From Solirubrobacter ginsenosidimutans (GTDB lineage Bacteria > Actinomycetota > Thermoleophilia > Solirubrobacterales > Solirubrobacteraceae), in contig NZ_JAPDOD010000002.1 in assembly GCF_027587205.1 (NCBI RefSeq), forward strand, positions 62,001 to 126,000: DNA of 64,000 bases, given 5' to 3'. The notes below the pieces were generated by a model that did no database searches, was not told the origin of the DNA, and saw only the letters and a program-made list of their open reading frames with translations. Position 1 is the first letter of the stretch. Each line of letters starts with the position of its first letter. The position numbers and the translations under genes are program-made. This document shows positions 34,734 to 43,797 of this stretch, one piece after another.

Positions 34734-35046
34734 GCGTGCGGCGCAGCGCGGCGAGCGGGCTCTCGCCGTGTTCGGGCTCGATGATCGTGCGGCCGATCCG
34801 GCCGGTCCAGGCGACCGCGGAGCCGTCGCCGTGGATGTCGAGCCCGGCGCGCACGCCGTCGCCCTTGAGCTCGATCCGCAATGCCACCAGATCGCCGGGC
34901 TCGTAGCGGCGGCTGACGAAGTCCACCGCCTCGCGCCGGGTCGCGGTCTCCGCGTACGCCTCGAGCAGATCGATCGCCTCGCCCAGCGTCTCCCGCTTGT
35001 CCTTCTCGATCGCCGGCCCGCGCCGGACCGTCAACCGGTAGCTCAA
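34723..35046 (-). CDS. Hypothetical protein, coupled to SSI-like lipoprotein gene
   Basis: About 107 residues from a TTG at 35044-35046 that overlaps the TGA of the upstream lipoprotein gene (TTGA). The text is coding-like: LTVRRGPAIEKDKRETLGEA, then LIELKGDGVRAGLDIHGDGS-type beta strands and WTGRIGRTIIEPEHGES. No family is recognised. It is soluble. The overlap with the lipoprotein gene suggests coupled translation. The open frame upstream of 35046 belongs to another frame of the lipoprotein gene and is discarded. Confidence 0.62.
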   Translation of the reverse strand: MSYRLTVRRGPAIEKDKRETLGEAIDLLEAYAETATRREAVDFVSRRYEPGDLVALRIELKGDGVRAGLDIHGDGSAVAWTGRIGRTIIEPEHGESPLAALRRTLTA

Positions 35047-35450
35047 GGCACCTCGTCCAGCAACGCCTTCACACCGTCCCAGCGCGCGATCTCGCAGCCG
35101 TCGGTGCGCGTGAAGGTCGCGTCCACCGCATCGCCGCGGATCGTGCCCTTGATCGTCGCCTGCTCGGGTCCGCCGAAGATCTGCGTGCAAGCCACGTCGC
35201 CGCCGGTCTTCTGCAGGTCCGCGGCCGAGATGCCCGCCGCGGCCCCACACGCCTGGCTGTCCGTCGGCTTGGCACAGTCGAGCTTGAGCTCGCGAGGCTG
35301 GCCCGAGCCCTTCGCGCCGTCGTCATCGACGGTCACCACCAAGCTCGCGAGCTGTCCCGTCGGCCCACCCGCCTGCGTGGCCTCGTCCGACCCACATCCC
35401 GCCAACACGGCGGCGACCAGCAGTCCCAGCCCAAGGCGGCGCATTCCCAC
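35043..35450 (-). CDS. SSI-like (subtilisin inhibitor-like) lipoprotein
   Basis: A 135-residue lipoprotein: signal peptide MGMRRLGLGLLVAAV with lipobox LAGC (Cys19). The mature part follows the Streptomyces subtilisin inhibitor pattern: LVVTVDDD, LKLDCAKP, ACGAAAGI, DVACTQIFGGPEQATIKGT, then VDATFTRTDGCEIARWDGV. The Cys spacing and the GCExxRW block are typical. SSI proteins inhibit serine proteases; a lipid-anchored form would act at the cell surface. The usual reactive-site loop before the last Cys pair is shortened, so inhibition is not certain. It is upstream of and overlapping the 107-residue gene. Confidence 0.75.
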   Translation of the reverse strand: MGMRRLGLGLLVAAVLAGCGSDEATQAGGPTGQLASLVVTVDDDGAKGSGQPRELKLDCAKPTDSQACGAAAGISAADLQKTGGDVACTQIFGGPEQATIKGTIRGDAVDATFTRTDGCEIARWDGVKALLDEVP

Positions 35451-35460
35451 CAGAGTAGTG

Positions 35461-35554
35461 AGAAACCTAAAGGGACTGTCCCTTTACCTTCGCCTCCGGC
35501 CAGAGCCGCCAGGCGGTCGGCCGCAGAAACCTAAAGGGACTGTCCCTTTAGGTT
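35461..35554. repeat. REP-like doublet of AAAGGGACTGTCCCTTT palindromes
   Basis: Two copies of a 26-bp direct repeat (35461-35486 and 35525-35550), each with the palindromic core TAAAGGGAC-T-GTCCCTTTA. The second copy extends to 13-bp perfect arms (35528-35554). They are separated by 38 bp containing a GCCGCC/GGCGG(T) inverted repeat. GGGAC-n-GTCCC palindromes of this kind are widespread intergenic REP elements in several phyla and are usually mobilised by RAYT (TnpA-REP) transposases; none is seen here. The TAA stop of the GAF/PAS gene lies inside the second copy. Confidence 0.8.
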
Positions 35555-36753
35555 GGTTCGCCCCAGCCGAGGGCGCCTAGGCCGTTGCCGTGGGGGTCGC
35601 GGGAGGGGGACCAGCGCCAGGTGATGCCGGGGGTGTCGGGGAGGGTGGTGGCGGTGCCGTCTAGGAGGGAGGCGTAGGCGGCGCGGGCGGCGGGGCGGTC
35701 GGGTTCGGGGACGGCGACGGCGAACCAGTCGCGGCCGACGAGGTCGTCCTCCTCGAAGCCGAAGGCGGCGGAGGCGGTGCCGTTGGCGATCTCGACGCGG
35801 CCGTCGGCGTCGAGGGCGACGATGAGGGCAGCGGCGCCGTCGAAGCTGCGGCGGGCGCGGGCGCGGACGCGGCGGCGGGCGAAGTAGGCGGCGAGCTGCC
35901 CGCCCACGGTCGCGAACAGCGCGGAGACCTCGGCGTTGGGCTCGCGGGCGTCGGGCGCGTAGAGCTCGATCACGCCGACGCACTCGTCGCCGAGGGCGAT
36001 CGGGAACGCGACGGCGGTGACGAGGCCGGCGCGGACCGCCTCGCCCGGGAGATCGGCGACCCAGACGGGACGGCGGAACGCCCACACGCGCCCGGCGAGT
36101 CCCTGGCCGGCGGCGTAGGTCTGCTCGTGGGTGGCGGACGCGAGCTCGGCGACGGGCGTGCGGGCGCCCGGTGCCGAGAACACGGACGTGCAGCGCAGGA
36201 TCGAGCCGTCCGGCCGCCAGACCGCGCCGAACGTCCACCCGAGCGCCGAGCAGAGCGTCGCGAGCACCCGATCGCACAGCACGCTCGGCTCCAGCCCCGC
36301 CGCGAGGTGATCCGCGATCGCCTGCTGCGCGCCGAGGAGCTTGTGCGCCCCACCCACCCGCCGCCGCATCCGCGCCTGCTCGAGCTCGCGCGTCAGCACC
36401 GCCGGCAGCTGCGCCATGTCCGGGACGGTCGGCACGCCGGTCGGCAGGCCGCGCAGGATCGCCGCCAGCTCGCCCGGCCGCATGCGCGGCGAGACGGCGA
36501 GGAACGGCAGGTGCGGATCGGCGAGCCGGACCATCTCAAGCGCCTTGCGCGACGGCACCGCCAACGGTCCGTCGCCGCCGTAGAGCACCGCGTCCCACCC
36601 GCGCCGCTGCAAGGCGGCGGAGAGCGCCTCGGCGCCCTGCACGGGCACCGCTCGAGCCGTCCAGCCCGCGTCGTCGAGCACGCGCGACAACTGCGCCGCG
36701 TGTCCGGCGGGCACGTCGACGAGCAGCGCGCTGATCCTGCGATGGCGGCTCAC
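35548..36753 (-). CDS. GAF/PAS sensor protein, C-terminus set by a REP element
   Basis: A 401-residue soluble protein starting with a GTG at 36751-36753. The N-terminal 120 residues look like a degenerate receiver domain (ISALLVDVPAGHAAQLSRVL, AVLYGGD). A GAF domain follows (about 140-300, LATLCSALGWTFGAVWRPDG, AYAAGQ-type loop QGLAGRVW, GVIELYA). A PAS domain covers about 305-400 (ALIVALDADGRVEIANGTAS, GFEEDDLVGRDW). It stops at LGWGEPT, where related proteins go on as DVTE into an output domain. No output domain is present and the stop codon is supplied by the REP palindrome, so this may be a truncated sensor. Confidence 0.78.
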   Translation of the reverse strand: MSRHRRISALLVDVPAGHAAQLSRVLDDAGWTARAVPVQGAEALSAALQRRGWDAVLYGGDGPLAVPSRKALEMVRLADPHLPFLAVSPRMRPGELAAILRGLPTGVPTVPDMAQLPAVLTRELEQARMRRRVGGAHKLLGAQQAIADHLAAGLEPSVLCDRVLATLCSALGWTFGAVWRPDGSILRCTSVFSAPGARTPVAELASATHEQTYAAGQGLAGRVWAFRRPVWVADLPGEAVRAGLVTAVAFPIALGDECVGVIELYAPDAREPNAEVSALFATVGGQLAAYFARRRVRARARRSFDGAAALIVALDADGRVEIANGTASAAFGFEEDDLVGRDWFAVAVPEPDRPAARAAYASLLDGTATTLPDTPGITWRWSPSRDPHGNGLGALGWGEPT

Positions 36754-36843
36754 TGCCCATCAATCGGCCCCCGCTTAACGCTGCTTGAGGAACGGTCCTC
36801 GCAAATGAGACATCCGTGGAAGACCTGATTTGTCGCGAGCGGG

Positions 36844-37335
36844 TCAGGCGGCGAGGCGGGTGACGATCTCGCGCACGCCATGCGAGAGGTCGTCGTACAC
36901 GATGTCCGAGCTCACCTGCTTCATCACCCGCAACGCCGGCCGGTTGTCGGCCAGCATCGTGCCCGCGATCCGGGTCACGCCTTCGATCGCCGCGTGCGCG
37001 GCCAGGAGCCGGGCCAGCCAGCTTCCGAGCCCGTGGCCCTGCCACGCGTCGCCGACCACGATCGCCAGATCGGCGGTGTCCGGCGCGGTCTTGACCACGC
37101 GCCCGACCGCCACGAGCTGCTCGTCGATCACCGCGACGTACGCGATGTGGTCGTGGCCGTCGACCTCGGTCAGGTACGCCAGTTCCGCGTCGCTGAACCG
37201 GACCTTCGGGCTCAGGAACCGCTTGTACGCGGTCTCCGGCGTGAGCCGGCGCAGGCCCTCTGCGAGCAGCCCCTTGTCTCCAGGCTCGATCGGCCGGATC
37301 GTGACCAGCGTGCCGTCGAGCAGGTAGTGGAGCAT
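36844..37335 (-). CDS. GNAT-family N-acetyltransferase
   Basis: About 163 residues. LDGTLVTIRPIEPGDKGLLA starts the GNAT fold, and VGDAWQGHGLGSWLARLL is the acetyl-CoA binding motif A (Q/R-x-x-G-x-G/A). KRFLSPKVRFSDAELAYLTE resembles the acetyltransferases that modify proteins or small molecules next to Pat-type enzymes. ATG codons at 37335, 37344 and 37356 are in frame. The first is preferred because it gives the family-typical start MLHYLLDGT and leaves the 27-bp palindrome as an upstream control site. The substrate is unknown. Confidence 0.85.
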   Translation of the reverse strand: MLHYLLDGTLVTIRPIEPGDKGLLAEGLRRLTPETAYKRFLSPKVRFSDAELAYLTEVDGHDHIAYVAVIDEQLVAVGRVVKTAPDTADLAIVVGDAWQGHGLGSWLARLLAAHAAIEGVTRIAGTMLADNRPALRVMKQVSSDIVYDDLSHGVREIVTRLAA

Positions 37336-37358
37336 GCGTTGCATGATGCAACGCATGC
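37332..37358. promoter_or_regulatory. 27-bp perfect palindrome at the acetyltransferase start
   Basis: Arms 37332-37344 (GCATGCGTTGCAT) and 37346-37358 are exact inverted copies around a single G. The palindrome covers all three possible ATG codons of the acetyltransferase gene and lies 36 bp from the end of gltA on the same strand. It looks like an operator for a dimeric repressor, or an RNA hairpin that hides the start codon. Confidence 0.6.
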
Positions 37359-37394
37359 CCCACTCACCACAAGTAGGGCTAGCTCTACAAAGCC

Positions 37395-38723
<1,329 letters not shown>

Positions 38724-38793
38724 TTCGCTCCTCTGGAGGGGGAGGTCCAAATCTCGTACCCCCCATTGTGGCGGGGCGGCGTCGAGACTCGCG

Positions 38794-39015
38794 TTACGCC
38801 GTGATGACCGCGCAGAACATCGTTCCCGCGACGAGCAACACGCCAACCCCGATGATGGCGCGCTGGGCGCTCCGGGTCGGCGGGAACGTCTCATGGCGCG
38901 CGGTTCCGATGGCCGCCAGGATCAGCGCGAACGCGACCAGGCAGCTGGCGAGGATGTAGAACGGCGTCTTGGAGGGCTCAGAGGCCTCTTCGGCGGCTTG
39001 CAGAAGCAGCAACAT
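38794..39015 (-). CDS. Small two-helix membrane protein
   Basis: A 73-residue protein with hydrophobic segments at about 19-38 (FYILASCLVAFALILAAIG) and 53-71 (AIIGVGVLLVAGTMFCAVI), joined by a basic loop (ARHETFPPTRSAQR). The N-terminal MLLLLQAAEEASEPSKT is short and amphipathic. The topology resembles small proteins of unknown role next to respiratory or TCA genes in Thermoleophilia. It lies between gltA and dcd on the same strand, 13 bp after dcd. Confidence 0.72.
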   Translation of the reverse strand: MLLLLQAAEEASEPSKTPFYILASCLVAFALILAAIGTARHETFPPTRSAQRAIIGVGVLLVAGTMFCAVITA

Positions 39016-39028
39016 GACGCGCGGGAAG

Positions 39029-39595
39029 CTACCGCATGTAGCGGCTCTCGGTGGCCGCCACCTGCCCCTGGTAATGCGAGCCGAGTTCGGCGGACCCGTA
39101 CGGCCGCTCCGCCGGCTGGTCCAGGGTCATGAACGAGAGCTGCGCGATCAGCAGGTGCGGATAGAGCCGGATCGGCACCCGCGTGAGGTTGTTGAGCTCC
39201 AGCGTGAGCGTGCCCTTCCAGCCCGGGTCGATGAACCCGGCGGTGGCATGCACGATCAGCCCGAGGCGGCCGAGCGACGACTTGCCCTCGATCCGGGCCA
39301 CGATGTCGTCGGGCAGCTCGACCCATTCCTCGGTCCGCCCGAGGCAGAACTCGCCGGGGTGGATGACGAAGCCCTCCTCCGGCGTGGCGACCACCTCCTC
39401 GGTCAGACCGGGCGGTGGGCCGTCGCGGAGGTCGATCGCGGGGACCTTGTGGTTGCTGAAGACCCGGAACGTGTTCCCGAGGCGCAGGTCGATGGACGCC
39501 GGCTGCACGAGCGACGGGTCCCACGGCTTGATGACGATCCGGCCGTCTTCGACGAGTCGGCGGATCGTGCCGTCCGAGAGCACGGAGGCGGTCAC
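39029..39595 (-). CDS. dcd: dCTP deaminase
   Basis: A 188-residue enzyme that deaminates dCTP to dUTP for thymidylate synthesis; some bacterial forms are bifunctional and also release pyrophosphate to give dUMP. VLSDGTIRRLVEDGRI at the N-terminus, QPASIDLRLGNTFRVF, GKSSLGRLGLIVHATAGFID and PGWKGTLTLELNN (catalytic Glu) are diagnostic. The GTG at 39593-39595 gives five residues before VLSD; a GTG start at the Val itself is the usual family start and equally possible. Mono- versus bifunctionality is not decided here. Confidence 0.94.
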   Translation of the reverse strand: MTASVLSDGTIRRLVEDGRIVIKPWDPSLVQPASIDLRLGNTFRVFSNHKVPAIDLRDGPPPGLTEEVVATPEEGFVIHPGEFCLGRTEEWVELPDDIVARIEGKSSLGRLGLIVHATAGFIDPGWKGTLTLELNNLTRVPIRLYPHLLIAQLSFMTLDQPAERPYGSAELGSHYQGQVAATESRYMR

Positions 39596-39608
39596 GAGGC
39601 GCGTAAGG

Positions 39609-39881
39609 CTACTGATGCAGCTCGCGGGCGCGCCCGGCCGCCGTCACGGAGCGGATCCGCGGCGGGGGAGTGGCGACGCGCGCACCGCACACCGGGCCGC
39701 CTCTGCGGGGCGGGCGCGGGCGGCGCGGACGGGGGTGCGGGCGCCGCGGGCGCGGGGACCCGCCGTCCGCGGGCACGTCGTCGGTGTCGGTGCTCTGGTG
39801 CACCGCCCACCAGATGATCCAGCAGGCCGCCACGATCGGCAGCTTCAGGAACACGAACAGGTACAGCATCGTCCAGCCCAC
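39609..39881 (-). CDS. Small membrane protein with basic, Pro-rich tail
   Basis: A 90-residue protein. One hydrophobic helix (LYLFVFLKLPIVAACWIIWW, about residues 6-25) is followed by an acidic linker (TDTDDVPADGG) and an Arg/Pro-rich cytoplasmic tail (RPRRPHPRPRRPRPPRRGG). This single-helix-plus-basic-tail design recurs in Solirubrobacterales. The frame was chosen over an overlapping Arg-rich frame (39592-39909) because only this one has a membrane segment with hydrophobic codons. The function is unknown. It lies upstream of dcd on the same strand. Confidence 0.6.
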   Translation of the reverse strand: MGWTMLYLFVFLKLPIVAACWIIWWAVHQSTDTDDVPADGGSPRPRRPHPRPRRPRPPRRGGPVCGARVATPPPRIRSVTAAGRARELHQ

Positions 39882-39934
39882 GGGTAATGCGGATGGTACG
39901 CCGCTTCACCCCGCCTGTGCGCCAACGCTGCGCG

Positions 39935-40870
39935 TCAGGCGCGCAGCGGCACCGGAGACGCGTCGAACACCGTCACCCGCGCGAGCTCCTGCACCCGCTC
40001 GTTGACCTCGTCCGGCGTCAGGGTCTGCATCCGCTCGGTGCCGAACGCCTCGACATTGAAGGACGCCAGCGCCGTGCCGTAGGCCATCGCGCGGCGCAGC
40101 AGGCCGTCGCTGATCTCCTCGTCGGCGTGCGCGGCGACGTAGCCCATGAAGCCGCCGGCGAAGGTGTCGCCGGCGCCGGTGGGATCGACGACGTCGGCCG
40201 TCGGGTAGGCCGGCAGGCCGAAGACGCCCTCGGGCGTGTACATCGCGGAGCCGTACTCGCCCTGCTTGACGACCACGACCTTCGGGCCCAGCTCCATCAC
40301 GGCGCGAGCGGCGCGCACGAGGTTCGGCTCGTCGGTGAGCTGCTTGACCTCGCCGTCATTGACGATCAGGCAGTCGACCGTCTTGATCGTCTTCACGAGC
40401 GACTCGTGCGCGATGTCGATCCAGAGGTTCATCGTGTCCAGCGCGCTGAAACGCGCGCCCGCGCACTGCTCGCGCACCGCGCGCTGCAGGTCGGGCTGGA
40501 TGTTCGCGAGGAACAGCACGTCGGCGTCGCGCGACGCCTGCGAGAGCTTCGGCTCGAACGTCTCGAAGACGTTGAGGTCCGTCTGCAGCGTGTGGCGGAT
40601 GTTGACGTCGCGCTCGTAGCGCCCCGCCCAGAAGAACGTCTTCCCGCCCGGCACGTGCTCGACGTCGTCGGTGATCACGCCGCGGTCGTGCAGGACGGCG
40701 TACTCGGCTGCACCGAAGTCGTCGCCGACCGGGCCGACGATGCGGGTCTCGGCGAGGAACGAGGAGGCGAGCGAGAAGTGCACGGCGGCGCCGCCCAGCA
40801 GGCGGTCGCGCTTGCCGCCCTCGGTCTCGACGGCGTCAAAAGCGATGGATCCGACCACGGTGAGCGACAT
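39935..40870 (-). CDS. PfkB-family carbohydrate/nucleoside kinase
   Basis: A 311-residue ribokinase-fold enzyme that phosphorylates a sugar or nucleoside. It starts LTVVGSIAFDAVETEGGKRD and LLGGAAVHFSLASSFL, the N-terminal sugar-binding block, and has the C-terminal signature ADVVDPTGAGDTFAGGFMG with the catalytic Asp and anion hole. The lid region (GPVGDDFGAAEYAVLHDRGV) fits the group close to adenosine or ribokinase-like sugar kinases. The substrate cannot be told. The ATG at 40868-40870 is used; the open frame up to 40951 lies in the divergent promoter region. Confidence 0.88.
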   Translation of the reverse strand: MSLTVVGSIAFDAVETEGGKRDRLLGGAAVHFSLASSFLAETRIVGPVGDDFGAAEYAVLHDRGVITDDVEHVPGGKTFFWAGRYERDVNIRHTLQTDLNVFETFEPKLSQASRDADVLFLANIQPDLQRAVREQCAGARFSALDTMNLWIDIAHESLVKTIKTVDCLIVNDGEVKQLTDEPNLVRAARAVMELGPKVVVVKQGEYGSAMYTPEGVFGLPAYPTADVVDPTGAGDTFAGGFMGYVAAHADEEISDGLLRRAMAYGTALASFNVEAFGTERMQTLTPDEVNERVQELARVTVFDASPVPLRA

Positions 40871-40968
40871 AGGGCGCAGCAGCCTAGCGGCGTTACGGCG
40901 GACAACCGACCAAACGGGTGTGGCGGCCACCAAGGTCGTGCGGCGCGGCAAACGAGAGGGTGGGCGCC

Positions 40969-41838
40969 ATGAAACTCGCTCTCCCCGCCGTACTGATCGC
41001 CGCGCTCCTCGTTCCCGCCTCCTCGGCTTCCGCCGCGATCCTGGCCGGCCGGACCGGCACCCCGATCGCCTCGCAGTTCAGTCTGACGGGCGTCAAGCTC
41101 GCCGCGTTCAGCGTCTCCTCGCCGATCGTCGACGTCGCGACCGGCGACGTCAACGGAGACGGCGTCGACGACCTCGTGTTCGAGGGCGCCCAGCAGGTCG
41201 TCGTCCGCGACGGCAAGACGAACGCCACGCTTCGGACCATCCAGCTCGGCCGCGGCTTCGGCGCCGGCGGCATCGACGTGGGCGACATCACCGGGGACGG
41301 TCGCGGCGACATCGTCCTCGCGGACGGATCCGTGCGCGTCTATGACGGGCGCAATGGCGCGCTGGTGCGGACCTTCGCTCCGTACGGCGCCGACTACGCC
41401 GGCACCGTCGCCGTCGCGGTGGGCGATCTCGAGGGCGACGCGCGCGCGGAGATCGCCACCGCCGCGGGCACCCACGTGAAGGTCTTCTCGGCCACCGGCA
41501 CCACGCTGCGCTCGTTCTTCGCCTACGGACCGTCGCCGGCCGGCGGCGTCGACGTCGCCGCCGGCGACGCGACCGGCGACGGCCATGCGGACCTCGTCAC
41601 CGTCCCCCGTGCGGGCGCGCCCGCATACGTGAGGGTCTTCTCCGGCTCGACGCTCGTCCGGTCGTTCCTCGCCGGTGACGCGGGCTCGCTCGGCGGCGCC
41701 ACGGTGGCTTCCGGCGACGGCAGCGTCACGGTCGCCTCCGGCTCCACGATCCGCGTCGTGGACGGCGCGACGCTCACGACCAAGGCCTTCTTCATGCCGT
41801 TCGGCCCGTCCGCGGCGCACATCGCCATCGCGACTTGA
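40969..41838 (+). CDS. Secreted FG-GAP-like repeat protein
   Basis: A 289-residue exported protein with signal peptide LALPAVLIAALLVPASSASA. The mature part has four to five repeats of the FG-GAP/VCBS beta-propeller type, each with a calcium-binding D-x-D-G-D-x-x-D loop: GDVNGDGVDDLVF, GDITGDGRGDIVLA, GDLEGDARAEIAT and GDATGDGHADLVT. Such propellers are found in surface proteins that bind matrix or polysaccharides. It starts at ATG 40969 with GAGAGGG upstream. It is followed 28 bp later by the DEAD-box gene. Confidence 0.85.
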   Translation: MKLALPAVLIAALLVPASSASAAILAGRTGTPIASQFSLTGVKLAAFSVSSPIVDVATGDVNGDGVDDLVFEGAQQVVVRDGKTNATLRTIQLGRGFGAGGIDVGDITGDGRGDIVLADGSVRVYDGRNGALVRTFAPYGADYAGTVAVAVGDLEGDARAEIATAAGTHVKVFSATGTTLRSFFAYGPSPAGGVDVAAGDATGDGHADLVTVPRAGAPAYVRVFSGSTLVRSFLAGDAGSLGGATVASGDGSVTVASGSTIRVVDGATLTTKAFFMPFGPSAAHIAIAT

Positions 41839-41866
41839 CGCCACACCGCTAGCCTGCTTGGTCGGA

Positions 41867-43288
41867 ATGACGACTTTTGCCGATCTCGGACTGTCCGAGA
41901 AGCTCCTGCAGGCCCTCAACGACGTCGGCTATCAATCGCCGAGCCCGATCCAGGAGCAGGCCATCCCGCCGCTCCTGGAAGGCCGGGACGTGATCGGCCA
42001 GGCCCAGACCGGCACCGGCAAGACCGCCGCCTTCGGCCTTCCGCTCCTGGAGTCCGTGGATCCGACCGAGGACGACGTCCAAGCGCTCGTGCTGACCCCG
42101 ACGCGCGAGCTGTGCATCCAGGTCACGCAGGCGCTGCGCGCGTACGGCGCGCCGAAGGGGATCGACCCCGTGGCCGTGTTCGGCGGCGCGCCGATCCGCA
42201 CGCAGCAGGCGCAACTGCGCCAGGGCGGCCAGGTCGTCGTGGGCACCGTCGGCCGCGTGCTGGACCTGATCAGCCGCCACTCCCTGGTGCTGCACTCCTG
42301 CCGCTTCATCGTGCTCGACGAGGCCGACGAGATGCTGGACCTCGGCTTCCTCGAGGACGTCGAGAAGATCCTCAGCCTCGCTCCCGGCAGCCGCCAGACC
42401 GCGCTCTTCAGCGCGACGATGCCGAACGAGATCAAGCGCCTCGCCGAGCGCCACCTGTATGACCCGGTGATGGTCACGGTCAAGGCGGCGACGCTCACGA
42501 TCGACACGGTCGAGCAGTTCTACGTCGAGACCAAGGCGCAGGACAAGGTCGAGACGCTCGCGCGGGTGCTCGCGTCCGAGCGTCCTGACCAGGCGATCGT
42601 CTTCGCCCGCACCAAGATCCGCACCGAGCAGCTCTACCGGACGCTGCGCGACAAGGGCATGAACGTCAAGGCGTTGCACGGCGACATGAGCCAGGGCGCG
42701 CGCGACGGCGTGATGATCGGCTTCAAGGGCGGCCGCACGACGATCCTCGTCGCCACCGACGTCGCCGCCCGCGGGCTGGACATCTCGACGGTCACGCACA
42801 TCGTCAACTTCGACGTGCCGACCTCGCCTGACGTGTACGTGCACCGCATCGGCCGCACGGGCCGCGTCGGCCGCTCCGGCCGCGCGATCACGTTCGTCGA
42901 GCCACGTCAGCGGCGCGACCTCGAGGCGATCGAGCGCCATGCGTCCACGACCATCGCGCCGTGGACCGAGGGCGCCCGCGTCGCCCCGACGACGCCGTCC
43001 GAGCCGCGCCCGCGCCGCCACCACGTCAAGCCGCACGACGCGATCGTGACCAACGGCGGCGGGTACACGAAGCTGATCGCCACCGCCGGCCGCCACGAGG
43101 GTGTGGAGGCCGCCGACCTGATCGCCGCGATGACGGCGGGCGGGCTGGACGGCGAAGCGATCCGCAACGTCCGCGTGCTCGAGCGCTTCGCGCTGTTGGA
43201 GATCCCGGAAGACGCCGTCTCCGCCATCATCGAGCGCGTGACCGAGGTGCAGGGGAAGCCCCTGGCCTTTGAGCCCATCCGACCGTAA
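41867..43288 (+). CDS. DEAD-box RNA helicase with C-terminal RNA-binding domain
   Basis: A 473-residue ATP-dependent RNA helicase. Q motif (QSPSPIQEQAI), Walker A AQTGTGKT, PTRELCIQ, TVGR, DEADEML, SAT, then the second RecA domain with FARTK, HGDMSQGARD, ATDVAARGLD and HRIGRTGRVGRSG. The C-terminal 75 residues (GGYTKLIATAGRHEGVEAAD, then LEIPEDAVSAIIERV) match the DbpA-type RNA-recognition-like domain. It is a DeaD/CshA relative that helps ribosome assembly or mRNA decay. ATG 41867 gives the usual TTFADLGLS start. The next gene is a cyclophilin 53 bp on. Confidence 0.95.
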   Translation: MTTFADLGLSEKLLQALNDVGYQSPSPIQEQAIPPLLEGRDVIGQAQTGTGKTAAFGLPLLESVDPTEDDVQALVLTPTRELCIQVTQALRAYGAPKGIDPVAVFGGAPIRTQQAQLRQGGQVVVGTVGRVLDLISRHSLVLHSCRFIVLDEADEMLDLGFLEDVEKILSLAPGSRQTALFSATMPNEIKRLAERHLYDPVMVTVKAATLTIDTVEQFYVETKAQDKVETLARVLASERPDQAIVFARTKIRTEQLYRTLRDKGMNVKALHGDMSQGARDGVMIGFKGGRTTILVATDVAARGLDISTVTHIVNFDVPTSPDVYVHRIGRTGRVGRSGRAITFVEPRQRRDLEAIERHASTTIAPWTEGARVAPTTPSEPRPRRHHVKPHDAIVTNGGGYTKLIATAGRHEGVEAADLIAAMTAGGLDGEAIRNVRVLERFALLEIPEDAVSAIIERVTEVQGKPLAFEPIRP

Positions 43289-43341
43289 CGTCGTCCGAAG
43301 TCCGAGCTTGCGAGGACGGAGGCCGAAATGGAGGTATTGAC

Positions 43342-43797
43342 ATGTCCGTCGCCACGATGAGCACCAATCACGGTGACATCACGATCGAGCTGTTCGACGA
43401 GGACGCTCCGAAGACCGTCGAGAACTTCAAGAAGCTGGCTGCTGACGGCTTCTACGACGGCCTGATCTTCCACCGGATCATCAAGGACTTCATGATCCAG
43501 GGCGGCTGCCCGCAGGGCACCGGCACCGGCGGACCGGGCTACACGTTCGAGGACGAGATCAACGACCACAAGGCCGTTCGCGGCTCGCTGGCGATGGCCA
43601 ACGCCGGCCCGAACACCAACGGCTCGCAGTTCTTCATCGTCACGCTCGAGGCCACGCCGTGGCTCGACGGCAAGCACACCGTCTTCGGGCAGGTCACGGA
43701 CGGCATGGACGTCGTCGACACGCTCGAAGGGCTCCCCACCGACGGCCGTGACAAGCCGCGTGAGGACGCCAAGATCGACAAGCTGACGATCACCTGA
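43342..43797 (+). CDS. ppiB: Cyclophilin-type peptidyl-prolyl cis-trans isomerase
   Basis: A 151-residue cytoplasmic cyclophilin that speeds proline isomerisation in proteins. MSTNHGDITIELFDEDAPKT, FHRIIKDFMIQGGCPQGTGT (catalytic Arg), GSLAMANAGPNTNGSQFFI and TPWLDGKHTVFGQV are the conserved active-site blocks. There is no signal peptide. GGAGGT at 43330-43335 is a good ribosome-binding site 6 nt before the ATG. The 3' end overlaps the convergent secreted-protein gene by 8 bp. Confidence 0.95.
   Translation: MSVATMSTNHGDITIELFDEDAPKTVENFKKLAADGFYDGLIFHRIIKDFMIQGGCPQGTGTGGPGYTFEDEINDHKAVRGSLAMANAGPNTNGSQFFIVTLEATPWLDGKHTVFGQVTDGMDVVDTLEGLPTDGRDKPREDAKIDKLTIT

Noticed and set aside
39592..39909. 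105-codon frame overlapping the small membrane protein
   Set aside because: Arg/Ala-rich and lacks the hydrophobic helix seen in the 39609-39881 frame.
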